This document shows positions 35,278 through 44,202 of a stretch of 64,000 nt of DNA, piece by piece. The DNA comes from Kribbella amoyensis (GTDB lineage Bacteria; Actinomycetota; Actinomycetes; Propionibacteriales; Kribbellaceae). Each line of letters begins with the position of its first letter. Position 1 is the stretch's first letter. Under the pieces are notes generated by a model. It was not told where the DNA came from, ran no database searches, and was given only the letters and a program-made list of their open reading frames with translations. The stretch spans positions 4,712,001 to 4,776,000 of the forward strand of contig NZ_VIVK01000001.1 of assembly GCF_007828865.1 (NCBI RefSeq). The letters are read 5' to 3'. Both the position numbers and the translations under genes were made by a program.

Positions 35278-36527
35278 GAGACGACGGCGCTCACCGCGTC
35301 GGACCAGATGCTTGCTGCTTCGTCGATCTCGGCCGGGTTGACCACCAGCGCCGGGATGAACCGCACCACCTGGCCCCACGCCCCGCAGGTCAGCAGGAGC
35401 AGACCACGACGCGCCGCCTCTTGTTGAGCAGCGGCCGCCGTGACCGGGTCCGGCTTCCCGTTGGCGTCGCGGAACTCGTTGCCGATCATCAGACCGAGTC
35501 CGCGGACGTCGGTGATCTGCTCGTGCTTGTCCGCGACGGTCTGCAGGGCTTGCTTGAGTTGGGCGCCCCGTTCGGCGGAGTTCTCGACCAGGTGCTCGTC
35601 CTGGATCACGTCGAGGGTGGCGATCGCGGCGGCGCAGGCGACCGCGTTCGCGCCGTACGTGCCGCCCTGCGAACCGGGCCACGCCTTCTCCATCAGGGCC
35701 GACGACGCCGCGATCCCCGAGAGCGGGAATCCGGACGCGAGGCCCTTGGCGGTGACCAGGATGTCGGGCTTGGCGTCGAAGTGGTCGCCGCCCCAGAACT
35801 TCCCGGTCCGGCCGAAGCCGGTCTGTACTTCGTCGACGACCAGCAGGATCCCGTGCTGGTCGGCTCGCTCGCGGAGTCCGGCGAGGAACCGTTCGTTCGC
35901 GGGCACGTATCCGCCTTCGCCCAGCACCGGCTCGACGAAGAACGCGGCCGTGTCGGCCGGCGTGCTCAGGGTCTGCAGCACGTAGTCGAGCTGGGCGAGG
36001 GCGAAGTCGGTCGCCTGCTCGACCGGCCAGCCGAAGTGGCCCGGATCCGGGAACGGGGACACGTGGACGCCGGACATCAGCGGGCTGAACCCGGACCGGA
36101 ACTTGGTCCCCGAGGTCGTCATCGACGCCGCCGCCACGGTCCGGCCGTGGAAGCCGCCGTGGAACACGATGACGTTCGGCCGCCCGGTCGCCTGCCGGCT
36201 GAGGCGGAGCGCCGCTTCGATCGCCTCGCTGCCCGAGTTCGCGAAGAACATCCGGTCCAGCCCGGCCGGGAGGACCTCGCCGAGCCGGTCGACCAAGGTG
36301 AGCAGCGGGCGATGCATCACGGTCGTGTACTGGGCGTGGATGAGCGTTCCGACCTGACGTTGGGCGGCCTCGACCACCCGCGGATGGCAGTGGCCGGTGC
36401 TCGTCACGCCGATGCCGGCGGTGAAGTCGAGGTATCTGCGGTCGTCCTCGTCGTAGAGCAGCACGCCCTCACCACGGGCGGCGATGACGCCGGTCGCCTG
36501 TTTGAGGATCTGCGAGAGCTCAGCCAC
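35274..36527 (-). CDS. Class III aminotransferase (GabT/DoeD-like)
   Basis: A 417-residue PLP enzyme that transaminates a terminal amino group (4-aminobutyrate, 2,4-diaminobutyrate or similar). Key segments are FTAGIGVTSTGHCHPRV, NSGSEAIEAALRLSR, the gating FHGGFHGRT, LLVVDEVQTGFGRTG and the PLP lysine in VTAKGLASGFPLSG. GTG 36527 is chosen because GGGGAAGG precedes it; a TTG further upstream would lie in the palindrome. Divergent to the aldehyde dehydrogenase at 36613, it probably makes the semialdehyde that enzyme oxidises. In ectoine breakdown the same pair is DoeD and DoeC. Confidence 0.9.
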   Translation of the reverse strand: MAELSQILKQATGVIAARGEGVLLYDEDDRRYLDFTAGIGVTSTGHCHPRVVEAAQRQVGTLIHAQYTTVMHRPLLTLVDRLGEVLPAGLDRMFFANSGSEAIEAALRLSRQATGRPNVIVFHGGFHGRTVAAASMTTSGTKFRSGFSPLMSGVHVSPFPDPGHFGWPVEQATDFALAQLDYVLQTLSTPADTAAFFVEPVLGEGGYVPANERFLAGLRERADQHGILLVVDEVQTGFGRTGKFWGGDHFDAKPDILVTAKGLASGFPLSGIAASSALMEKAWPGSQGGTYGANAVACAAAIATLDVIQDEHLVENSAERGAQLKQALQTVADKHEQITDVRGLGLMIGNEFRDANGKPDPVTAAAAQQEAARRGLLLLTCGAWGQVVRFIPALVVNPAEIDEAASIWSDAVSAVVS

Positions 36528-36561
36528 GGCCTTCCCCTTCCCCTTGCCTGTCGACGGGTAG

Positions 36562-36573
36562 ATTGTCGACAAT
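36562..36573. promoter_or_regulatory. Palindrome ATTGTCGACAAT in the aminotransferase/aldehyde dehydrogenase divergent promoter
   Basis: An exact copy, 35 bp before the aminotransferase GTG and 40 bp before the dehydrogenase ATG. It shares the longer string GGTAGATTGTCGACAAT with the site at 40722, including a TAGATT hexamer usable as a rightward -10. TTGTNNACAA symmetry fits GntR/FadR-subfamily operators; the GntR at 39322 is the natural candidate. Confidence 0.65.
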
Positions 36574-36612
36574 CAGCGTATCTGAGGTGATCGCGCCGGT
36601 GAAGGGGTTCGG

Positions 36613-38079
36613 ATGAGCGAGCAGGACGAGGCCAAGGTCGTCGACAACGTCGAGAAGCGGTTGTTCATCGACGGGCAATGGGTCGAGGCGTCGGACGGGG
36701 GAACTTTCGACGTCGTGGACCCTTCCACCGGGGGGAAGCTGTGCGCGGTAGCGGATGCCACGCCTGCGGATGGTAGGGCCGCGCTCGACGCGGCCGTCGC
36801 CGCGCAGGCCGCGTTCGCCGCGACCTCGCCACGGGCACGCGCCGACATGCTCACCGGCGCCTTCGAGTTGCTGCACGAGCGGATCGACGAGCTCGCGCTG
36901 CTGATGACGCTGGAGATGGGCAAGCCGCTCGCCGAGGCGCGCGGCGAGATCACGTACGCGGCCGAGTTCTTCCGGCACTTCGCGGGAGAGGCGGTCCGGA
37001 TCGACGGTGGGTACCAGACCGCGCCCGCCGGGGGAGCGCGGTTCCTGGTCGCGCGGCAGCCGGTCGGCCCATGTCTGCTGATCACGCCGTGGAACTTCCC
37101 GATGGCGATGGGGACGCGCAAGCTCGGCCCGGCGATCGCGGCCGGTTGTACGAGCGTGATCAAACCGGCGCACCAGACGCCGCTGTCGATGCTCGCGTTG
37201 ATGGGCATCCTGGACGAGGCCGGCGTCCCGGCCGGCGTGGTCAACTGCGTCACCGCGATGGACGCCGGTGGCGTGATGGAACCGCTGATCCGGTCCGGGC
37301 AGGCGCGGAAGTTGTCGTTCACCGGTTCGACCAAGGTGGGCCGGATCCTGCTGGAGCAGTGCGCCGAGAAGGTACTGCGGACGTCCCTGGAACTCGGCGG
37401 CAACGCCCCGTTCATCGTCTTCGAGGACGCCGACCTGGACGAGGCGGTGACCGGCGCGATCGCGGCGAAGATGCGGAACATGGGCGAGGCGTGTACCGCG
37501 GCCAACCGGATCTACGTGCACGCGTCGGTCCTGGACGAGTTCGGCCGCCGGCTGGCCGAGCGGATGGGCGCGATGACGGTCGGCCGCGGCACCACCGAAG
37601 GCGTGCAGGTCGGACCGCTGATCGACGAGGCCGGGCTGGGCAAGGTGCGGTCGCTGGTCGCGGACGCCGTCGACCGCGGTGCGACCGTGCTCACCGGGGG
37701 ATCGGTGGCCGAAGGCAACGGGTACTTCTACCCGCCGACGGTGCTCACGGGTGTACCGCGGGACGCGCGGATGGCCGACCAGGAGATCTTCGGCCCGGTC
37801 GCGCCGTTGACCCCGTTCACGGACGAGGCCGAGGTGGTCGCGGCCGCCAACGACACCGAGTACGGGTTGGTGTCGTACGTGTTCACCAACGACCTGCGCC
37901 GCGCGCTGCGGGTCGCCGAGGCGCTCGAGACCGGCATGGTCGGACTCAACCAGGGCGTCGTGTCGAACCCGGCGGCGCCGTTCGGCGGGATCAAGCAGTC
38001 CGGCCTCGGGCGCGAAGGTGGGTCGGTCGGGATCGACGAGTTCCTGGAGACGAAGTACATCGGGATCACGCTGCAGTAG
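36613..38079 (+). CDS. NAD(P)-dependent semialdehyde dehydrogenase (GabD/DoeC-like)
   Basis: A 488-residue aldehyde dehydrogenase. The cofactor region is LITPWNFPMAMGTRKLGPA, then SVIKPA and FTGSTKVG. The general base Glu is in LELGGNAPF and the catalytic Cys in MGEACTAANR (about residue 285). It most resembles succinate-semialdehyde dehydrogenases, a group that also includes aspartate-semialdehyde-oxidising DoeC. GAAGGGG lies 8 nt before ATG 36613. Divergence from the class III aminotransferase under one operator argues for consecutive steps of one pathway. Confidence 0.9.
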   Translation: MSEQDEAKVVDNVEKRLFIDGQWVEASDGGTFDVVDPSTGGKLCAVADATPADGRAALDAAVAAQAAFAATSPRARADMLTGAFELLHERIDELALLMTLEMGKPLAEARGEITYAAEFFRHFAGEAVRIDGGYQTAPAGGARFLVARQPVGPCLLITPWNFPMAMGTRKLGPAIAAGCTSVIKPAHQTPLSMLALMGILDEAGVPAGVVNCVTAMDAGGVMEPLIRSGQARKLSFTGSTKVGRILLEQCAEKVLRTSLELGGNAPFIVFEDADLDEAVTGAIAAKMRNMGEACTAANRIYVHASVLDEFGRRLAERMGAMTVGRGTTEGVQVGPLIDEAGLGKVRSLVADAVDRGATVLTGGSVAEGNGYFYPPTVLTGVPRDARMADQEIFGPVAPLTPFTDEAEVVAAANDTEYGLVSYVFTNDLRRALRVAEALETGMVGLNQGVVSNPAAPFGGIKQSGLGREGGSVGIDEFLETKYIGITLQ

Positions 38080-38113
38080 GCGGGATCACGCCGCACAAGG
38101 TGGCCACCACTGG

Positions 38114-38146
38114 ATTGTTGACAATCTTATACGGCGTACAAATAAT
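38114..38146 (+). promoter_or_regulatory. Palindrome and near-consensus promoter of the TetR gene
   Basis: The exact ATTGTTGACAAT lies at 38114-38125. It contains TTGACA (38118-38123), followed by 17 nt and AATAAT (38141-38146). The GTG start at 38154 comes 7 nt later, giving a leaderless transcript. A further partial dyad, TTATACGGCGTACAA, lies between the hexamers and may bind TetR itself. Confidence 0.65.
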
Positions 38147-38153
38147 TCGAACT

Positions 38154-38747
38154 GTGGTAAGGCAGCCGTCCGGAGGGTGGCGTGAGGCTCGGCGGGAGGG
38201 CGCCCGGGCCGCGGTACTGGCGGCTGCCTGGGAGCTGGTCCGCGAGGACGGGCTGACCGCATTGTCCCTGCGCGAACTGGCCAAGCGGGCCGGCATCACC
38301 ACGCCGACGGTGTACGCGTACTTCGAGTCGAAGAACGCGATCGTCGACGCGATGTTCGCCGAGGCCGCGCGGACGTTCGCCGATCTCAAGGCGGCGCTGC
38401 CGACGACCGACGACCCGCGCCAGGACCTGCTCACGGACGCGCGGGCGTTCGTCGAGTTCGGCGTGTCCGACGTCCCCCGGTACCAGCTCCTGTTCCAGCA
38501 CTCCGTCCCCGGTTTCGTACCGTCGGCGGAGTCGTACGAGCTTGCGGTGCGCGCCCTCGAGGCGACCCGCGGGCTCCTCGCACGCAACGGCGTGCACGAC
38601 CAGCGGCACCTCGACATCTGGACCGCCGTGACGACCGGTCTGGTCGACCAGCAGGTCGCGAACGACCCGGGCGGCGACCGGTGGACCCGGCTCGTCGACG
38701 ACGTGGTCCGGATGTTCCTCGCGGAGTTCGCGAGACCCAGTTCCTGA
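38154..38747 (+). CDS. TetR-family regulator
   Basis: A 197-residue regulator with HTH ARAAVLAAAWELVREDG to LAKRAGITTPTVYAYFESKNA (residues about 13-60). A TetR_C ligand domain follows, with VPRYQLLFQHSVPGF, typical of the WHG/TetR_C_25-like groups. GTG 38154 is favoured by the promoter 7 nt upstream; no Shine-Dalgarno is present. It is followed after 12 bp by a VOC protein, probably co-transcribed. The palindrome over its -35 suggests it is under the same control as the catabolic operons. Confidence 0.85.
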   Translation: MVRQPSGGWREARREGARAAVLAAAWELVREDGLTALSLRELAKRAGITTPTVYAYFESKNAIVDAMFAEAARTFADLKAALPTTDDPRQDLLTDARAFVEFGVSDVPRYQLLFQHSVPGFVPSAESYELAVRALEATRGLLARNGVHDQRHLDIWTAVTTGLVDQQVANDPGGDRWTRLVDDVVRMFLAEFARPSS

Positions 38748-38759
38748 AGGGGGCACCCG

Positions 38760-39224
38760 ATGTCCACCACGCCCACGAACCCGCCCGCGCCGAGCACTGT
38801 CAGCCCGGCCCGGTTGCACCACCTCGCGTTGACCGTCACCGACCTGGACGCCAGCGTCCGCTGGTACGGGGAGGTTTTCGGCGTTCATCCGGTGATGGAC
38901 GTCCCGCATCCGGGCGGCGTCGGGCGGATCCTCGCCGACCCCGACCAGCAGCTGATGATCGCGCTGCATCACCACGACGCGAACGACGGCCGGTTGTGCG
39001 CGGAGATCCGGACCGGACTCGACCACGCGGGTTTCAGCGTCCCGACCCGCGCCGACCTCGAAGCCTGGCAGGACCACCTCGAAGCGCACGGCGTCGTCCG
39101 GGCCGAGACGGCCGACAAGCCGCTGACCCAGTCACCGATCGCCGACGAGCCGTACGCCTCGGTGCTGGTGTTCCGCGATCACGACAACATCCAGCTGGAA
39201 CTCTTCGCCCCGATCCAGCCGTAG
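38760..39224 (+). CDS. VOC-superfamily (glyoxalase-like) protein
   Basis: A 154-residue vicinal-oxygen-chelate protein with paired beta-alpha-beta-beta-beta modules: LHHLALTVTDLDASVRWYG, HAGFSVPTRADL, VLVFRDHDNIQLELFAP. The metal-site candidates His in HHLALTV, His in DHAGF and Glu in LELF are retained, so it could be a dioxygenase, glyoxalase or epimerase. ATG 38760 follows GAAGGGGG. It is co-oriented with the TetR gene. Substrate is unknown. Confidence 0.85.
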   Translation: MSTTPTNPPAPSTVSPARLHHLALTVTDLDASVRWYGEVFGVHPVMDVPHPGGVGRILADPDQQLMIALHHHDANDGRLCAEIRTGLDHAGFSVPTRADLEAWQDHLEAHGVVRAETADKPLTQSPIADEPYASVLVFRDHDNIQLELFAPIQP

Positions 39225-39228
39225 CTCG

Positions 39229-39250
39229 CCGGACGGTGCGCGTCGTCCGG
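39229..39250. terminator. Hairpin between convergent VOC and GntR genes
   Basis: CCGGACG 39229-39235 pairs with CGTCCGG 39244-39250 over an 8-nt loop, just after the VOC stop and about 70 bp beyond the GntR stop. Confidence 0.6.
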
Positions 39251-39321
39251 GCGGCGCGTTCCGGTACACCCGGACAGCGCGCGTTCGCTCGACGGCCGCG
39301 CGCTGGTCGTACTGGCGGCGG

Positions 39322-39969
39322 TCAGCGGGTGGTGAGGCGCTCGATGGCGTCGTCCATGTGGGCCATCACGAGCTCGTCGGTGAGTTGGAGGTCGCCGGCG
39401 CGGATGGCGGTGGCGAGGGCCCGGTGTTCCTCGACGCGGACCTCGGACGCGGAGTAGGTCTCCTCGAGGGCGTGGATGCACATCCGCGTCTCGGTGATGA
39501 ACGTCTGGTGGATGCGCGACAGCCGCGGGCTGCGGGCGAGCTCGACCAGCCGCTCGTGGAACGTGATGTCGACCTCGCCGACCTCGGCCGGCGTGATCGC
39601 GGCCGCCATCCGGTCGACGACGAGGAGCAGCTCGTCGCCGGCCGCGGCGTGGTCGTCGCCTTCGAGGATCTTCCGGGCGGCGGCGCGCTCGACCGCCTCG
39701 CGGGCCAGGTACATGTCGCGGACGTCCTCGGGCGTCATGTCGACCACGAACAGCCCGCGGTTGCGAATGGCGACCAGCAGCCCTTCCTGGGTGAGCCGCT
39801 GCATGCCTTCGCGCAGCGGCCCGCGGCTGACCCCGAGCTTGCGGGCCAGGTCGGCCTCGCCCAGCTGGGTGCCGGGCTTCAATTCCCCGTGGCCGATGGC
39901 CTGGCGCAGCTTGTCGGCGATGATGCTCGGCGTCGACTGCTGAACCAGCGGCTCGATGAAGTTTGTCAC
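39322..39969 (-). CDS. GntR-family (FadR/FCD subfamily) regulator
   Basis: A 215-residue regulator. The winged HTH spans IADKLRQAIGHGELKPG, ADLARKLGVSRGPLREGMQR and NRGLFVVDMTPED (residues about 15-75). The all-helical FCD ligand domain follows, with metal-type residues in DITFHERLV, EEHRALATAI and AHMDDAIERL. GTG 39969 overlaps the stop of the racemase gene (GTGA), so the two are co-translated. FCD regulators bind TTGT-ACAA-type dyads and sense carboxylic acids. It is the best candidate to bind the palindromes at 36562, 40722 and 49907. Confidence 0.9.
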   Translation of the reverse strand: MTNFIEPLVQQSTPSIIADKLRQAIGHGELKPGTQLGEADLARKLGVSRGPLREGMQRLTQEGLLVAIRNRGLFVVDMTPEDVRDMYLAREAVERAAARKILEGDDHAAAGDELLLVVDRMAAAITPAEVGEVDITFHERLVELARSPRLSRIHQTFITETRMCIHALEETYSASEVRVEEHRALATAIRAGDLQLTDELVMAHMDDAIERLTTR

Positions 39970-40685
39970 TGTTGCTCTCCAAAGAGTGATCCCAACCCTG
40001 GGAGAGAAGGTACCGGGCCCGCCAGCTGAAGCCCCTTCCAGACCGTCACCTGGTTCGCGGTGAGGACCGGTTTGCCGACCGCGGCCTCGAGTTCGTCGAC
40101 GATCGCCAGTGTGTGCATCGCGGTGTCGGGCACCAGGATCGCCTCGGCGTCCGGGTGGTCGGCCGCCTTCACCATCGAGATCACCTGGTCGGCCGCGAGC
40201 GTGCCGACCTCGGCCGCGGTGATGATCCCGTGGCTGCCCATCGACACCACCTCGGTCCCGCCGGCGGTGAGGAACCGGACGAAGTGACCGGCCACGTCCT
40301 CGGGGTACGAGGCGGCGATGGCGACCTTGGTGAGGCCGAGATGGTTCAGCGCGTCCACGAACGCGATCGAGGTCGACGAGGCCGGCGCACCGACCGCGGC
40401 CGCGACGCCGGACGCCTGGTTGCGCGCGCCCTCGGGACCGAAGACGAAACTGCCCGAGGTACAGGCCCACATCACCGCGTCGGGTCGCTCCGCCGCGAGC
40501 TCGGCGGCGCCGTCGGCCAGACGTTCCGCGCGGCCGAGGTCGAGCAGCGCGTCCACCCGGTGGGCGTCCTCGCCGACGGAAGTGATCACCACCGGGAGCC
40601 GGACCGCACCGTCCAGTCTGGCCTCGAGGGCCGGGTAGTCGTCTTCCGCGCTGTGACCCGGGTAGAGGAGGCCTACTGTGACCAT
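39966..40685 (-). CDS. Asp/Glu-racemase/maleate-isomerase family protein 1
   Basis: A 239-residue member of the arylmalonate decarboxylase/maleate isomerase/EutA group. The first catalytic region is intact (WACTSGSFVFG, Cys near residue 73). The second, normally SCTN, reads VPDTAMHTL, so the second Cys is replaced. GKPVLTANQVTVWKGL is the conserved end. ATG 40685 has GGGAGA 6 nt upstream. The gene is first in an operon with the GntR regulator and diverges from the FAD/FeS dehydrogenase across 46 bp. With one Cys only, isomerase activity would need a changed mechanism; decarboxylase or binding roles are possible. Confidence 0.85.
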   Translation of the reverse strand: MVTVGLLYPGHSAEDDYPALEARLDGAVRLPVVITSVGEDAHRVDALLDLGRAERLADGAAELAAERPDAVMWACTSGSFVFGPEGARNQASGVAAAVGAPASSTSIAFVDALNHLGLTKVAIAASYPEDVAGHFVRFLTAGGTEVVSMGSHGIITAAEVGTLAADQVISMVKAADHPDAEAILVPDTAMHTLAIVDELEAAVGKPVLTANQVTVWKGLQLAGPVPSLPGLGSLFGEQQ

Positions 40686-40718
40686 GCTGTCTCCCTGGAT
40701 GATCGACAACGAAATAGG

Positions 40719-40733
40719 TAGATTGTCGACAAT
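40719..40733. promoter_or_regulatory. Palindrome and leaderless promoter at the racemase/dehydrogenase divide
   Basis: The exact ATTGTCGACAAT is at 40722-40733. TAGATT (40719-40724) lies 7 nt before ATG 40732, so the dyad overlaps both the -10 and the start codon of the rightward gene. Its centre is 42 bp from the racemase ATG. Binding by the operon's own GntR would close both promoters. Confidence 0.68.
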
Positions 40734-43698
40734 GTTAACCCCAGCTGCGTACGACGTGACCGGTCTCGCCCGCGAGCTGCGGGGGAACCTTCGTGGCACG
40801 GTCGGCGACGACACGAGAAGCCGGGCCTTGTACGCGGCCGACGGGTCGAACTACCGCGATGTGCCCGATGTCGTCGTGGTCCCGGCGGACCAGGACGACC
40901 TCGCGACCGCGGTCCGGCTGACCGCCGCCGCGGGTGCTCCGGTGACGCTGCGCGGCGGCGGTACGTCGATGGCGGGGAACGCGATCGGTGGGGTGGTGAT
41001 CGACGCCTCCCGGCACGTGAACCGGATCCTCGGCATCGATCGGGAGGCCCGGACCGCGATCGTGGAACCGGGGGTCGTGCTCACCCATCTGCTGGCCGCG
41101 GCTCGGCCCTACGGGCTCGCGTTCGGCGCGGATCCGTCGTCGGGGAGTCGCGCGACGCTCGGCGGGATGATTGCCAACAATGCGTGCGGCGCCCACTCGG
41201 TCGCCTGGGGGACGACGGCCGACAACGTCCGCTCCCTCGACGTTCTCCTCGCCGACGGGACCCGCTGCACCTTCGACGCGGGACTCGCCGGATCGGCAGA
41301 GGAGGTTGCTCGGTACCGGGAAGGGTTTGCTGGGCGGGGTGGGGCGGAGGGGGAGCTGCATCGGCGGTTGCAGGGGTTCGTCGATCGGAACGAGCTGATC
41401 ATCCGGCGGAGGTTCGGGCAGTTCACGCGGCAGATCTCCGGGTACGCGCTGCACCGGCTGCTGCCGGGGAACGGGTACGACGTCGCCGGGCTGCTCTGTG
41501 GAAGCGAGGGCGGGTTCGCCGCGACTCTGCAGGCGACCGTTGCACTGACTCCGTTGCCGGCGGCGAAGGTGCTCTGCGTGTTGGGCTTCGCCGACTCGAT
41601 CTCGTCGGCGGACTGCGTGCCCGTGGTGCTGCGGCACGGCCCGCTGACGATGGAGTCGATCAACCTCGACCTCGTCGAACGGCTTCCTTCCGAGGTTCGC
41701 GACGCCGCGGTCGAGGCCGGGCTGCCCGCGGGACAGGCCTGGTTGCTGGTCGAGATGGGCGGTGAGGACGAGGCGTCGGCCGCCGTTGCCGCGCGGAAGA
41801 TGCTCGAGGAACTCCGCGATTCCGGCTCGCCGGCGTCCGCCTCGCTCGTCACCGATCCTGGTGCTCAGAGCGTGCTGTGGCGATGCCGTACCGACGCGGC
41901 CGGCCTCGCGACTCGCCGGGCCGACGGCGCCGAGGCCTGGGGCGGATGGGAGGACGCCGCCGTACCACCGGAGCGGCTGGGCGACTACCTGCGCGGGCTC
42001 GACGAGGTACTCGGGCAGCACGGGTTGTCGGGCGCGTCGTACGGGCATTTCGGCGAGGGCTGCATGCACATGCGGATCGACTTCGACCTGCTCAGCCGCC
42101 GCGGGCTCGCGACGTACCGGGACTTCGTCGAACAGGCGACCGACCTCGTCGTCTCGCTCGGCGGCTCGGTGTCCGGCGAACACGGCGACGGCCGGGCGCG
42201 TTCGGAGCTGCTCGCCCGGATGTACGGCGAGGACGGGGTGCGGCTGCTCACGGAGATGAAGGACATCTGGGATCCGCGCCGGGTGATGAACCCTGGTGTG
42301 ATTGTCGACCCTCTTCCGGTCGACGCGGGGATCAGGCACGACGGTCCGGCGAAGGATCGCAAGCTGCTGACCGTGTTCGCGTATGCGGACGACAATCACG
42401 ACTTCGCGCAGGCGCAGCGGCGGTGTGTCGGGATCGGCAAGTGCCGCCAGACGTCGGGCGGGGTGATGTGCCCGAGTTATCAGGTGACGCGTGAGGAACT
42501 GCATTCCACCCGCGGCCGGGCGCATCTGCTGTGGGAGATGCTCGAGGGCGACCTGGTCACGGACGGCTGGCGGTCGACCGAGGTCCGCGATGCGCTCGAC
42601 CTCTGTCTGTCGTGCAAGGGCTGCCAGTCGGACTGCCCGGTGAACGTGGACATGGCGACGTACAAGGCGGAGTTCACGCATCACCACTACGCGCGGAGGC
42701 CGTGGGCGCGGCCGTTGTCGCATTGGTCGATGGGGTGGTTGCCGGTCTGGTCCCGGATCGCGTCGCGGGCGCCGCGGATTGTCAACAAGGTGACGAAGTC
42801 GGCGCTGGTCAAGAGGCTCGGAGGTATCGCAGAGCAGCGTGAGGTGCCGGCGTTCGCCGAGCAGAGCTTCACCGACTGGTTCGTTGCCCGAGGCAACTCC
42901 CAGCCGAGCCAGGACGCGATGGCCGGCCGCCGCGGCGCCGAGGGCCAGGGCGGTGAGGTGCCGGGCGGCGAGGTCGGGGGTGGCAAGGGGCGGGTGGTGT
43001 TGTGGCCGGATACGTTCACCAACTACTTGGCGCCGGAGATCGGGCGGGCCGCGGTCGAGGTGCTGGAGGCTGCTGGGTACGAGGTGGTGCTGCCCGAGAA
43101 GCCGGTGTGTTGTGGGCTGACCTGGGTTTCCACCGGGCAGTTGGGGATGGCGAAGACCGTGATGGAGCGGTCGCTGCGTGCGCTGGCTCCGCACCTGGCC
43201 GCCGGTACGCCGATCGTCGGGTTGGAGCCGAGTTGTACGGCGGCACTACGGCAGGACGCGCCCGAGCTCCTTGAGGGGAGCAAGCTCGCAGTCGCGGCGG
43301 CGGCTTCGACGTACACGTTCGCGGAGTTCCTCGACCAGGCGGAGTGGAAGCCGCCCCAGGTCGGGGGAGAGGCGCTGGTGCAGACGCATTGTCATCAGCA
43401 TGCGGTGCTCGGGTTCGACGCGGATCGGTCGGTGATGGCGGCGGCCGGGATCAAGGCGGTCGTGCCGGATGCGGGGTGTTGTGGGCTCGCGGGGAACTTC
43501 GGGTTCGAGCGGGATCACTACGAGGTGTCGAAGGCGGTGGGGGAGCGGGTCCTCCTGCCGGCGGTGCGCGAGGCCGACGAGCAGACGGCGATCGTTGCCG
43601 ACGGGTTCAGTTGCCGCACCCAGATCACCCACGGCACGACCCGACACCCACTCCACCTCGCCCAACTCCTCGCCGACGCCCTCGACCGTGACGAGTAG
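40732..43698 (+). CDS. FAD- and 4Fe-4S-containing 2-hydroxyacid dehydrogenase (GlcD-GlpC fusion)
   Basis: A 988-residue two-part oxidoreductase. Residues 1-540 are a VAO-type FAD domain (VTLRGGGTSMAGNAIGG, GGMIANNACGAHS, GHFGEGCMHMRIDFD, SGEHGDGRARS). Then come two 4Fe-4S groups (CVGIGKCRQTSGGVMCPSY and CLSCKGCQSDCPVN) and two CCG domains (VCCGLTWVSTGQ and GCCGLAGNFGFE). This layout is that of D-lactate or D-2-hydroxyglutarate dehydrogenases feeding the respiratory chain. A Gly/Ala/Glu-rich linker (residues about 725-760) is unusually long. Leaderless ATG 40732 is supported by the promoter geometry. It could oxidise the hydroxyacid linked to the dehydrogenase at 49948. Confidence 0.9.
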   Translation: MLTPAAYDVTGLARELRGNLRGTVGDDTRSRALYAADGSNYRDVPDVVVVPADQDDLATAVRLTAAAGAPVTLRGGGTSMAGNAIGGVVIDASRHVNRILGIDREARTAIVEPGVVLTHLLAAARPYGLAFGADPSSGSRATLGGMIANNACGAHSVAWGTTADNVRSLDVLLADGTRCTFDAGLAGSAEEVARYREGFAGRGGAEGELHRRLQGFVDRNELIIRRRFGQFTRQISGYALHRLLPGNGYDVAGLLCGSEGGFAATLQATVALTPLPAAKVLCVLGFADSISSADCVPVVLRHGPLTMESINLDLVERLPSEVRDAAVEAGLPAGQAWLLVEMGGEDEASAAVAARKMLEELRDSGSPASASLVTDPGAQSVLWRCRTDAAGLATRRADGAEAWGGWEDAAVPPERLGDYLRGLDEVLGQHGLSGASYGHFGEGCMHMRIDFDLLSRRGLATYRDFVEQATDLVVSLGGSVSGEHGDGRARSELLARMYGEDGVRLLTEMKDIWDPRRVMNPGVIVDPLPVDAGIRHDGPAKDRKLLTVFAYADDNHDFAQAQRRCVGIGKCRQTSGGVMCPSYQVTREELHSTRGRAHLLWEMLEGDLVTDGWRSTEVRDALDLCLSCKGCQSDCPVNVDMATYKAEFTHHHYARRPWARPLSHWSMGWLPVWSRIASRAPRIVNKVTKSALVKRLGGIAEQREVPAFAEQSFTDWFVARGNSQPSQDAMAGRRGAEGQGGEVPGGEVGGGKGRVVLWPDTFTNYLAPEIGRAAVEVLEAAGYEVVLPEKPVCCGLTWVSTGQLGMAKTVMERSLRALAPHLAAGTPIVGLEPSCTAALRQDAPELLEGSKLAVAAAASTYTFAEFLDQAEWKPPQVGGEALVQTHCHQHAVLGFDADRSVMAAAGIKAVVPDAGCCGLAGNFGFERDHYEVSKAVGERVLLPAVREADEQTAIVADGFSCRTQITHGTTRHPLHLAQLLADALDRDE

Positions 43699-43706
43699 GA
43701 AAGGTC

Positions 43707-44180
43707 CTACTCCTGGATGGGGAAGGCACGGATGATGACTGCTGTGGGGGTTGTGTCTTTGGGGATCGGGATCGTCCTGGTGAAGTCGTGGAGGACTCGG
43801 TGCAGGCGGGCTCGGAGTTCGGTGAGTTGGCCTTCGGTCAGGGCGACGACCTCGCTGAAAGCGAAGTCCTGATCGTCCGACGACTTCTGCTGCAGCCACG
43901 ACGCGTACGCGACGTCCTCCAGTTCGCGGTTCAGCGACGCCTGCGTGGTCGGGACCCGGCGCCACGGTTTCACCCGGCCGGTTGCTTCCGGATCCGGCTC
44001 GATCAGGCCGAGTACTTCCAGTCGGCGGAGGTGGAACGAACAGGACCCGGTGCTCTCACCCAGCTCCTTCGCCGCGAGGGTCGACGTGGTCGTGCCGTCG
44101 CGGTCGATCAGCTCGAGCAGAGCGTCGCGCAGCGGGTGGCCGTGCACGGGACCTCGCCGGCTCGACCTTCGGATAGGCAC
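43707..44180 (-). CDS. ArsR-type winged-helix regulator
   Basis: A 157-residue regulator. The HTH region is HPLRDALLELIDRDGTTTST to ELGESTGSCSFHLRRLEVLGLIEP (residues about 15-65), typical of ArsR/YjdC-like helix-turn-helix proteins. The C-terminal half has no recognised ligand domain. GTG 44180 is the likely start. It converges on the dehydrogenase, 8 bp apart, and diverges from peptide deformylase across a 59-bp gap holding three evenly spaced TTTGCAAAG sites, its probable operator. Confidence 0.82.
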   Translation of the reverse strand: MPIRRSSRRGPVHGHPLRDALLELIDRDGTTTSTLAAKELGESTGSCSFHLRRLEVLGLIEPDPEATGRVKPWRRVPTTQASLNRELEDVAYASWLQQKSSDDQDFAFSEVVALTEGQLTELRARLHRVLHDFTRTIPIPKDTTPTAVIIRAFPIQE

Positions 44181-44202
44181 GTGGACAACCCTAGTCGCAG
44201 AT

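Noticed and set aside
36527-36572. A TTG start for the class III aminotransferase inside the palindrome
   Set aside because: GTG 36527 has GGGGAAGG as ribosome site and gives the normal family N-terminus; the extra residues are Lys/Gly filler.
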